The translations under genes and the position numbers were made by a program. A model generated the notes under the pieces. It was not told the origin of the DNA. It made no database searches and was given only the letters and a program-made list of their open reading frames with translations. Below are positions 52,001 to 59,003 of a stretch of DNA of 64,000 nt, one piece after another (the first letter of the stretch is position 1; the number at the start of each line of letters is the position of its first letter). Source of the DNA: Candidatus Saccharimonadota bacterium (GTDB taxonomy: Bacteria > Patescibacteriota > Saccharimonadia > Saccharimonadales > Saccharimonadaceae); the NCBI GenBank assembly GCA_017619315.1, contig JAFZSN010000001.1, positions 62,001 through 126,000 on the forward strand. Reading direction: 5' to 3'.

Positions 52001-55000
52001 CTAGTCGGGGTGAAATTATTGTGCATGCCGGCGTTATTACTGAGCGTGCCACCTACAGCAGCCCACGAGGTAATTTCGTATCCAGACTTAACGTCAGCAG
52101 TTATATCATAAGACGTACCCTGCTTCAACGTAATAGCGTCGCCATTTTCTACGACCAAAGTATCATCATTTTTATCATTACGGAAGGTTAACTTCGATAT
52201 ATTCGAATCTAAATTAACGGTAGTAGTAACGTCTTCCGGCTCCGGAGCAATAAGTTGACTTGTAGCAGTGAGCAGAACATCATCTACGGGATTAAGTGTC
52301 ATATAGTCAAGTAAACGATCATAACTAATATTCCCATTCCCGTCCGTTGTCCAGGAACCAAGTTCGTATCCGGTCTTAAAGTCAGCCTCGATCTTATATC
52401 TGAAGCCAGATCTGAGAGTTACGCTACCCCCAGAAGTCGTTATGGTGGTGTAGTTCACACTTACGCTATTGATGTGTTCATCGAAGTTAACAGTGATATT
52501 AACGTTTTTAATGAAATAATTTGGCACAAAAGTACCATATTGGTCCCAAGTGCCGGAACGCTTTGTGAAATTCGGATGATTTGGATTAAGTGAATAATCC
52601 TCACTAGGACAAGGCCCCAAATGCCCTAGAGCAAACATGCAATCAAATCCAGTGCCCTGAACAACTTGATCCTTTTCAACGGCCCGAATGTCCCAGTCGT
52701 TAATAACGGAGCCATCGGCATTTGTACCAATGCTTCTGAATATCGACCTCATATCCACCACTTTGCTAGTATTCCAATTTGCGGCGCCGCCTATATCCGC
52801 GAGGGAATTCGCGCTGGAGAACATATAACTCATATTAGTCACATTACTAGTATCCCAGTTTATGGCCCCATCTATATTAGTGAGAGATTTGGCATATTCG
52901 AACATATAACTCATATTAGTCACATTACTAGTATCCCAGTTTATGGCCCCGTCTATATTAGTGAGGGAACTGGCATCATAGAACATCTCATGCATACTAG
53001 TTACATTACTAGTATCCCAGTTGGCCGCCCCATCTATATTAGTGAGGGAACTGGCATCATAGAACATCTCGTACATGCTTGTCACATTACTAGTATCCCA
53101 GTTTATGGCCCCATCTATATTGGTGAGAGATTCGGCCCGATAGAACGTAATGCTCATACTTGTTACATTGCTAGTATCCCAGTTTATAGCCCCGTCTATA
53201 TTGGTGAGAGATGTAGATTCTTGGAACATGCCATATATAGCAGTTACGCTACTAGTGTCCCAATTCGACAAAGCATCTATGTCGGTGATACCCGTCATCG
53301 AGAACATGCCGCCCATATTAGTCACATTACCAGTATCCCAGTTGGCCGCCCCATCTATATTAGTGAGATCCCAGTCCGCACTAAACATTCCATACATGTT
53401 TGTTACGTTTTCGGTATTCCAATTCGCGGCACCATTTATATTTGTTATTCTGGTGTTGGAGAACATATCACTCATATCCGTCACATCGCCAGTATCCCAA
53501 TCCACTAAGGCATCTATATCGGTTATATTGGTTATACCAAATAGGCCGCTCATATCTGTAACATTGCTAGTATCCCAGCCCGCCAGGGCATCTATATTGG
53601 AAAGACCAGTCGAGCTGAACAAGTTACTCATGTTCGTTACGCTATTAGTTTTCCAACTTGCTAAAGTAGCTATGTTCACTAAGCCCAGATTATTGCTGAA
53701 GGCGTAGCTTGAGTCTGGGTTCATCACAATGTCTTTAGCGTCTGTATAGAAATACATGATGCCGGCACCATTAGTATCGTCAAAGAAGATGTATATTGGG
53801 TAAGTAGCATTTGGTATCGAGACGGTGTTGCCACTTGATGGGACGAAACCGGCCGGGAGAGCATCGGCCACACGGAGATCTTTTATTTTGGATGACTCAT
53901 CTTCGTAAGTCATACTTGTGCCTTCTGCGAGTGATTTCATTTTGGCGTTTAGTTCGGGGCCAGGAAGAAGCATGGTGGCTCCAGTTTTTCCTGCACTCGT
54001 AAGCGTAAGGTCGGCCGCACCAGTGATTGTATAGTCAGTAGATGAAGCGGTAGGGTCAGAAAGAGTGCCATTAGAAGTAGTAGACCAAGATCCAATTCTG
54101 TGCCCGGTCTCAAAAGTCGAGGCTAAGCTATAGACCGTGACACTATACAGAACAACAGTAGAAGTATAAGTGCCATCATGGTTATCTGTGGCAGTATCCT
54201 TGGTGATGTGGTAGCTTGGGTAAGTATCATTGTCGATATCAATAGTAGCCACGTACTCGTCAAAGGTTACATTTACGTTGAAAGGAGTAGCCTCAACGAG
54301 AGTGAACGTAAGTGTAGAATCATCAGTAATGCTGATCGTGGTTGGGTTTTGACTTTGATCACCCAAGGTGACATTTGCCCCCGGGATCCAGCTTGACAGC
54401 CTGTTACCCGCGGCGAGATTTGCCGTCATAGTGTAAGTTGCCCCCTGTACCAAACTCACAACTGGGCTCCCAGGAGTAGCGGTCTCAGTGCCATAGACAT
54501 CGTTTGCGAAGGTTACGCTCGTGGCATTCTGCGGAAAAGTAACGGCGAGATTGTTGTACTGGGTCGCACTGGAATCATAAACACATCGCACGGCGAAGCC
54601 ATCCCATTTATCGAAAGCTCTATTCTTTAATGTGACCTCATTACTCTTAAAGCCGGCGCGGTAGGCAGTGGCGTTGTCTTTAGCGGTGGCGGAAGAAATA
54701 CGACCGTTAGCGTAGCCACTGGTTCTTTTGTTGTTATTATAGTCGCCGGACCAAATAAAGTTCACCGGGTAATTTCTGAGGCCGGTATCGTCAGCGGTTT
54801 TTCCGCCATTCACTGCGATATTCAGTTTATCATAATCGCCGGAAGAGTTGCCGGAAGGAAGACGCCATTTTCTCGGACAAATATCCCCGCCTACGGTACC
54901 ATTATGGTTTGGTCCGCCAGATGAAGTTGTATCATAAACGCCATTCCCGGCGGTAGCAGTATACCAGTTGTAATAAACGCCATAGGAATACCAAGCGACA

Positions 55001-56802
55001 TTGTTGGCCGCAGTGCTTTCGTCTTGGGCTAGGGAACGATCTAAGCTATTCGAGTTATATTGGATTTGATTTATGCAATCTCTAGTGCTAGCTTTACACA
55101 TAGTATTAGTAGATAAGGAGTACGGATTGCCACTACCGTCGTCCGTAGTAGACTCAGTTATAAAGGTAGAAGTTGGATTATGGGTGTTGTCCGCGGAGAT
55201 GGTAGAAAGCCCCGGATCTAGCCTCAAGTTTTCCATTGTCCAGCAATTGCCATCCGCAAGCTTCGTTACAGTATAGACGTTATTGTCGCGAGTGTCTGTC
55301 AATGCGACGACCTGGTTTTCTGCCAAGGTGCCGCAGTTTCCCCAAGTTTGGAGATCGCCAGATGATTTAACCCATTTAGCGTAGAGCTGTAAGCCAGAAG
55401 AGGATAAATCATTTATAGAGATAGTGGCATTAGGGCCATAGGGTGTAGCATTCGCATCCGTAACCCAACCAGCAAAACCATAACCGGATCTAGAATAGTT
55501 AGATGGGATTAGAGTCACGTTACTACCAGTGGCGTCCTGGTTGCTCATAGTCCCGCGGCCGCCATCTAATACGTCTGCACCATTGTCGTCGTAGCAGACT
55601 TTATTGGCTGGGCAAGATGATATTTGTTGGAACACTGGATAAAGAGTCTTGGTGGTAACCGGACCAGTACTAGCCATCGTAATAGTATCGCCCGAAACAT
55701 AATCTACGCTTGCACCATGGCCACTGCCATCGTTAGTCTCGCTCCAGCCAAGAAGAGCGTAACCATAATAAATAGGGGCTTGATTCGTAATGATAAAACT
55801 TTGGGTGGCATTGTGGCTAATTGCGGTCTGACTGCCCGGAGCATCAGTGCCGCCATTGGCGTCATAGATCAAATTATAAGTTAGTGCACCATTCTCCCAA
55901 ATAGCATACAACGTAACATTGCCAATCAGTTCGCCTTCGCCGGTGCCGATATGGATGACGGCTCCAGCCGGGAATGAACCGCCGGAACCATTCGGGTTAG
56001 TGTTCCATTCTTTAAAAATGTACCCAGCACGTTCAGGGCGTTTACTGGAAAGAGTAAGAGTATTGTTCAAAGGATCAAAAACATTTTCCGACGCGGTCGG
56101 CAAGTTGGTGACCTCATCGCTACCAGCGTTTTTGTCAAAGACTACGGTTAAGTCCGAATTACATGCTGGACTGGTTATTGCGGTATATACCAATACCCCA
56201 GGAGTACCTGGGGTATTAGGGTCGTCTATGAGGGTATAGTTGCCTGCAAAGTTGCTGGATGAGGCATTCACCCCATAATAAATACTAAATCTATCATCGA
56301 TATCGGTTTCCGATTGCGTAGACTCGGGGGTTTTTATGGAGACGGGAGATGAACTATTTGGGACCGCACTGAATGGGTCATTGATGGTGGGCGGCGCATA
56401 TTCACTTGCCCCCGGTCTCAATACGGCCAGGGAATAACCCCAAGTATTTGAAGCAAGGCTAAGAGGTGTACTTCCATTACTGGGCGCAAAATAACCGCTA
56501 GCGGCAGTAGAAGCATCGCCATTAAGGTATAGACCATTATTATTTACGCTTGTACTAAGAGTAAGGGTATAACCTGCATGGCAGGTGGTAATAATCTCAA
56601 CCTCACTACTACCGATGGCGCTTTCGCCGCCGTGGGCGAGAAGATTGACCGAGGTTGACGTTGAGATAGAGATACTGTCATCAGCGAAGGCGGCGTTAGA
56701 AACAAAAGACATCAACAAAAATGACAGCATTGTTGTACCTGCGAAAAACAACAAGTTGCGCAGCAACGCGAAACACACCTTTCGTGCCTGTATGACCTCC
56801 AT
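49099..56802 (-). CDS. Giant surface adhesin-like protein with InlB-type, FISUMP and 26-residue (DUF285/PARCEL) repeats
   Basis: 2567 residues, 12% of the window. Signal peptide (LLFFAGTTMLSFLLMSFVSNAAFA). Domains in order: N-terminal beta domain (40-210); three InlB/Flg_new-like repeats (about 214-475: GYIFKEWNTNPNGSGG, YALLGWSETNDGSG, GYGFAGWVTDANAT); FISUMP domain (about 490-745: NCWTMENLRLDPG, CPRKWRLPSG); beta domains; first DUF285/BspA-like repeat block (about 1034-1385, ~13 units with NWDTSNVTNMSYMF); further beta domains; second block (about 1994-2417, ~16 units); Ser/Thr-rich stalk; C-terminal membrane helix and acidic-basic tail. No LPXTG motif. Probably binds the host cell. Confidence 0.85.
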   Translation of the reverse strand: MEVIQARKVCFALLRNLLFFAGTTMLSFLLMSFVSNAAFADDSISISTSTSVNLLAHGGESAIGSSEVEIITTCHAGYTLTLSTSVNNNGLYLNGDASTAASGYFAPSNGSTPLSLASNTWGYSLAVLRPGASEYAPPTINDPFSAVPNSSSPVSIKTPESTQSETDIDDRFSIYYGVNASSSNFAGNYTLIDDPNTPGTPGVLVYTAITSPACNSDLTVVFDKNAGSDEVTNLPTASENVFDPLNNTLTLSSKRPERAGYIFKEWNTNPNGSGGSFPAGAVIHIGTGEGELIGNVTLYAIWENGALTYNLIYDANGGTDAPGSQTAISHNATQSFIITNQAPIYYGYALLGWSETNDGSGHGASVDYVSGDTITMASTGPVTTKTLYPVFQQISSCPANKVCYDDNGADVLDGGRGTMSNQDATGSNVTLIPSNYSRSGYGFAGWVTDANATPYGPNATISINDLSSSGLQLYAKWVKSSGDLQTWGNCGTLAENQVVALTDTRDNNVYTVTKLADGNCWTMENLRLDPGLSTISADNTHNPTSTFITESTTDDGSGNPYSLSTNTMCKASTRDCINQIQYNSNSLDRSLAQDESTAANNVAWYSYGVYYNWYTATAGNGVYDTTSSGGPNHNGTVGGDICPRKWRLPSGNSSGDYDKLNIAVNGGKTADDTGLRNYPVNFIWSGDYNNNKRTSGYANGRISSATAKDNATAYRAGFKSNEVTLKNRAFDKWDGFAVRCVYDSSATQYNNLAVTFPQNATSVTFANDVYGTETATPGSPVVSLVQGATYTMTANLAAGNRLSSWIPGANVTLGDQSQNPTTISITDDSTLTFTLVEATPFNVNVTFDEYVATIDIDNDTYPSYHITKDTATDNHDGTYTSTVVLYSVTVYSLASTFETGHRIGSWSTTSNGTLSDPTASSTDYTITGAADLTLTSAGKTGATMLLPGPELNAKMKSLAEGTSMTYEDESSKIKDLRVADALPAGFVPSSGNTVSIPNATYPIYIFFDDTNGAGIMYFYTDAKDIVMNPDSSYAFSNNLGLVNIATLASWKTNSVTNMSNLFSSTGLSNIDALAGWDTSNVTDMSGLFGITNITDIDALVDWDTGDVTDMSDMFSNTRITNINGAANWNTENVTNMYGMFSADWDLTNIDGAANWDTGNVTNMGGMFSMTGITDIDALSNWDTSSVTAIYGMFQESTSLTNIDGAINWDTSNVTSMSITFYRAESLTNIDGAINWDTSNVTSMYEMFYDASSLTNIDGAANWDTSNVTSMHEMFYDASSLTNIDGAINWDTSNVTNMSYMFEYAKSLTNIDGAINWDTSNVTNMSYMFSSANSLADIGGAANWNTSKVVDMRSIFRSIGTNADGSVINDWDIRAVEKDQVVQGTGFDCMFALGHLGPCPSEDYSLNPNHPNFTKRSGTWDQYGTFVPNYFIKNVNITVNFDEHINSVSVNYTTITTSGGSVTLRSGFRYKIEADFKTGYELGSWTTDGNGNISYDRLLDYMTLNPVDDVLLTATSQLIAPEPEDVTTTVNLDSNISKLTFRNDKNDDTLVVENGDAITLKQGTSYDITADVKSGYEITSWAAVGGTLSNNAGMHNNFTPTSDSTLTVTSAVAVATHTVTVNMDPNVSYVIFSNPNWPTRVAIRDGFEADLRDNTEYTVTAFFNDKSYGVSSWSTTVGGTLDSTVINPTTYAVTGNATLSVTSTNSNHDVTVSLGSHVSSVKFYNEQYGSQEVTTDNTVVSLKHGAVYDITAAFEVGYEFASWATDPNGIIANPYINPSTYAAIDDSSLVVASQAIPTYTATVIFDEYVSSIDINSSNYPNQHITKATATDNHDGTYTGTASLRRDEVYTLVSSFEPGYKIDTWTTTQNGILGAATNYTTTYVVVGNTTLTLTSLENINTTTLIPGQELNAKLKTLAEGMDVEYDYVSYKIKAFRMADQLPDDFTPSSANTVSTIDSDVPTYIFFDDLDDENIMYFYTEAGRIYMNEDSSYSFYANVYTTDISAIADWDTRNVVNMSSALSAISAPDISVVANWNTSSVTDMSNMFSASWSLANLNALSGWNTNNVVNMSGAFSNTGLTDISALANWNVDNVTDMSDMFAGSYRLNDFSAITSWNTSGVTDMSGMFAATDITDVDDLSGWNTSSATDMSGMFSNTQSLTDLSGIANWNTGNVTDMSNMFYNTGVTALNSLAGWSTGSVTNISGMFSSNYSLTDISALSSWNTGSIVNMSNLFASSYHISDISAVAGWNTSSVTDMSGAFRAIGNSGVVDITPLTGWNTSSVTNMNNLFHYTYLDDLSPIANWNTGNVTDMSYMFRNTFIADLSVPAGWNISSVTNMSHMFDSTAIVDVNALSVWNTSNVTDMSGMFEDDNYLEDISGIANWNTGNVTNMQSMFAWDWFITNPSAINNWDINSVVATAGASSIDNNNFFMMFAYTQSHPNFTRRAGTWDSNGTFIPSNTVVAPASETSQTTSASSSAAPLSTSSRATQLATPSTAGSEEQSESTEKSDSDSGDTRHNPQGTYQAEEISDNDDNAIGLVLAVATGAAVASGTAFLLLARRGRDDDEEEQK
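49560..50820 (-). repeat. Second DUF285/PARCEL-type repeat block (about 16 units, ~75-81 bp)
   Basis: Units of 25-27 codons centred on W-[ND]-T-x-x-V-T-[DN]-M-S-x-[MLA]-F. Units have diverged, unlike those of the first block. Confidence 0.8.
52650..53700 (-). repeat. First DUF285/PARCEL-type repeat block (about 13 units, 81 bp)
   Basis: 81-bp units around TNIDGAINWDTSNVTSM. Five or six consecutive units between about 52800 and 53230 are nearly identical in DNA, pointing to recent duplication or gene conversion. Confidence 0.85.
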
Positions 56803-56908
56803 ACATATAATAATAAACTGTGCTTATGCTTTTGTCAACAAAAAACCCTTTTTTCTGGTATTTTTACCCCAGTTTTCTTAGCGTCTAGCATTATCCTTGG
56901 AGATGTGG

Positions 56909-56914
56909 TATAAT
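56909..56914 (+). promoter_or_regulatory. -10 box of tRNA-Val
   Basis: TGTGGTATAAT, 10 nt before the tRNA 5' end. Confidence 0.65.
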
Positions 56915-56924
56915 TACTGTCAAT

Positions 56925-57001
56925 GGGTTGTTAGCTCAGTTGGCTAGAGCGTCTCGTTTACACCGAGAAGGTCGGGGGTTCGAGCCCCTCACAACCCACC
57001 A
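56925..57001 (+). tRNA. tRNA-Val (anticodon TAC)
   Basis: 77 nt with CCA. Acceptor GGGTTGT/ACAACCC, D-arm GCTC/GAGC, anticodon stem TCTCG/CGAGA with loop TTTACAC giving UAC, T-arm GGGGG-TTCGAGC-CCCTC. Confidence 0.96.
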
Positions 57002-57043
57002 GTATAAAAAAATAAACTCCGAAGGAGTTTAATTTTTTATACT
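57001..57043 (+). terminator. Long hairpin terminator abutting tRNA-Val
   Basis: 20-bp stem with one mismatch (AGTATAAAAAAATAAACTCC with its complement), GAA loop. The A of CCA is the first paired base, as after tRNA-Asp. Confidence 0.85.
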
Positions 57044-57070
57044 GATAGCGTAGCTAGGCTTGCTCCGTAA

Positions 57071-57128
57071 GGGGGTTCGAATCGAGCGAGCCCCAGCGAG
57101 CGAGATCCCTGCCCCTCACAACCCACCA
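57071..57128 (+). repeat. Second copy of tRNA-Val T-arm and acceptor with a 30-nt insertion in the T-loop
   Basis: GGGGGTTCGA at 57071-57080 equals tRNA 56974-56983; 57111-57128 equals tRNA 56984-57001 (18 nt, ending CCA). Thirty bases (57081-57110) separate two tRNA segments that are contiguous in the gene. The insert contains AGCGAGCGAG, similar to AGCGAGCGTAG in the tRNA-Gly insert. The remaining stretch 57129-57193 shows only a weak AT-rich hairpin. Confidence 0.88.
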
Positions 57129-57193
57129 TTCGGGTTATGAAATAATATTAACTATTTCGTAATCTGTTAGTGTCTATTAAATCTCTTGATAAA

Positions 57194-58066
57194 TTATTCT
57201 TGAGATTTATTATATGCACCTCTGTGGAGAATAACAATTGGTATACCAAAATGTACTGCATGATGTTTTTGTGCATCAGTTAAATCATCGACAGTCTCGA
57301 CAAAATTAGGACAATATATAAAGCTTGGGAATAATGAATGTCCATTGTCCTCTTCATAACGATTGAAAGCCACCTCATTAGCCCCGTCTGACTCTTCTAT
57401 TTCATCTATGGTCTGTATCGTTCTTACATCTGCTTCATCTTCGATGGCGCTAGTCCAGCCTTGATGTACACCCATGTCTCCGCGACCAGCTTTTATAATT
57501 CCACGATGACCTATATTCGAAAATCCATAGTAGATAGCCCTCTCGCTATCACCCCAATGCCCATCAGGGACTTTGTTGGATACGAGTGAGCTAGAAATGT
57601 TATTTGCTGAACTAGTTTTAGCGAGTCCATTACTAATATTATGTGGATTGTTCTCTGGAGCGATAGTCTCCCAGTTACTAGGGTTATCTCTGATTCCTTT
57701 ACTTTTCTTATAGGCTTCAGGGTAGATAATTTTATCCGCTTTGCTTCCTCGATAGTCTATACAATGGACTAAAGCTAAAAACTCATGCCCGGTGAGATGG
57801 TAAACCTTGATCTTTGTCCCCTCAAATTCTATTTCTTCTTCAGATATACCATCCTCTTCAGAAGCGACCCATTCGGCAAATTGTTCTGGTCCAGTTGCGC
57901 GTTCATTAAAATCCATTCGGAAAGCCTCTGATGCTGCTCTATAACTATCTATGGCCTCTTTTTTCTTCACCTTTTTATCTTCTACCTCATCAGCCCAATT
58001 GGCAAGCGAATCCCATTCGCTATTGTTTTCCTCACTATTATTACTGACCAATTCGAGGTTTTTCAT
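57194..58066 (-). CDS. Hypothetical protein, possible effector-like domain
   Basis: 290 residues from ATG 58066 (minus-strand TATAAT 6 nt before it; a longer frame to 58207 crosses the promoter). No signal peptide or membrane helix. Acidic N-terminal third; the rest has YHLTGHEFLALVHCIDYRG, NISSSLVSNKVPDGHWGD, ERAIYYGFSNIGHRGIIKAGRGDMGVH and IPIVILHRG. The series LTG-EF-LVH, SSSL-SN, YYGF, D-G recalls unannotated domains I associate with host-interacting bacteria, but this is recall only. Function unknown. Confidence 0.5.
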   Translation of the reverse strand: MKNLELVSNNSEENNSEWDSLANWADEVEDKKVKKKEAIDSYRAASEAFRMDFNERATGPEQFAEWVASEEDGISEEEIEFEGTKIKVYHLTGHEFLALVHCIDYRGSKADKIIYPEAYKKSKGIRDNPSNWETIAPENNPHNISNGLAKTSSANNISSSLVSNKVPDGHWGDSERAIYYGFSNIGHRGIIKAGRGDMGVHQGWTSAIEDEADVRTIQTIDEIEESDGANEVAFNRYEEDNGHSLFPSFIYCPNFVETVDDLTDAQKHHAVHFGIPIVILHRGAYNKSQE

Positions 58067-58072
58067 ATCTAT

Positions 58073-58078
58073 ATTATA
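58073..58078 (-). promoter_or_regulatory. -10 box of the leaderless hypothetical gene
   Basis: Minus-strand TGCTATAAT, 6 nt before ATG 58066. Confidence 0.6.
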
Positions 58079-58272
58079 GCACGGAGCTTTCTTTAGTCTT
58101 TCCTGTATATCTTTCTCGTATTCTGTTAATACCTGGCGAATTTTGCCCCACCCCTGTAAGTAATGGACTTTTTTTGGAGATATGAGACATATGTCCCATA
58201 TCTCCAAATTTCATTTTTTCGGGACGGCCGAACGATGTTAAAATCGACCAGAGCGGAGGAGAAAGGAATCAA

Positions 58273-58935
58273 ATGTTAAAAATAGTAGTTTATGATAGTG
58301 GGTATGGCGGGGAAGTTTTTGCCGATAGGTTAGAGGAAGAACTGCCGACCATTGATGTTATTAGGGTGATTGACTGGCGTCACGCCGAGAAAATCCAGGC
58401 GAATGCCAAAGATGCGAGGAAATATGCAGAGAAAGCCTTATCACCATATATTAATAAGGTAGACTTAATCATTTTCGCGAATCATCTACTCACTATCACT
58501 AGCCTTAAGTACTTCATTCAAAAATATAAGGACCAGAGGTTTACTGGTCTACAACTTGAACACCCTTGTGCTTTTATTGAGCGAGACATGCTAGCTCTCA
58601 CCACTAGGGCTGTATTCAAAACTATAAAATATCACAGCTTCATTCATCAATTAAAGATGAACACCAAGACTCTTGTCTTAGAATCCTGGCCGATCAAAAT
58701 CGATGACGGGGAATTGTCTCCTACTGAAATCAAAGATAAAATGCAAAGAGACGTCATCAACTACAATTTTCACCCTTGCGGTATCATTATAGCTTGTTCG
58801 CAATTCAGTGACATTGTTCCAGAATTGAAACATATATTCGGTAGGAACATCAAGATCTATGATGGGTATCGCGACGCGATTAGTAGTGTTTATAAATTAC
58901 TCCACCTAAAAGGCTATGCCGGGAGAAAGAGATAA
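58273..58935 (+). CDS. Asp/Glu racemase-like protein with one catalytic Cys missing
   Basis: 220 residues. VVYDSGYGGEVFADRL matches the FDSGxGG opening of glutamate racemase MurI, and IIIACSQFSDIVPEL fits the second Cys motif (GCTHYPLL). The first Cys motif (ACNTAS) reads LIIFANHLLTI, so the Cys is absent. GAAAGGA upstream with a TGTTAAAAT promoter. Possibly a degenerate or one-Cys racemase-fold protein rather than a D-Glu supplier. Confidence 0.6.
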   Translation: MLKIVVYDSGYGGEVFADRLEEELPTIDVIRVIDWRHAEKIQANAKDARKYAEKALSPYINKVDLIIFANHLLTITSLKYFIQKYKDQRFTGLQLEHPCAFIERDMLALTTRAVFKTIKYHSFIHQLKMNTKTLVLESWPIKIDDGELSPTEIKDKMQRDVINYNFHPCGIIIACSQFSDIVPELKHIFGRNIKIYDGYRDAISSVYKLLHLKGYAGRKR

Positions 58936-58972
58936 TAACGGCTAACCTCAAATTTTTCTAGCCCCGTTGTGG

Positions 58973-58978
58973 TATAAT
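58973..58978 (+). promoter_or_regulatory. Extended -10 promoter of thrS
   Basis: TGTGGTATAAT, followed by an ACGGAG Shine-Dalgarno site before ATG 59004. Confidence 0.65.
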
Positions 58979-59003
58979 AGTATGTGAACTAAACGGAGTT
59001 AAC

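Noticed and set aside
49939..53508. Long open reading frames on the plus strand opposite the giant adhesin repeats
   Set aside because: They are antisense by-products of the repeat composition; no Shine-Dalgarno sites or promoters, and the minus-strand frame is continuous with a signal peptide and known domains.
49560..53700. Regular repeats suggesting a CRISPR array
   Set aside because: Units of 75-81 bp are coding, contiguous, without unique spacers, and no cas genes are nearby.
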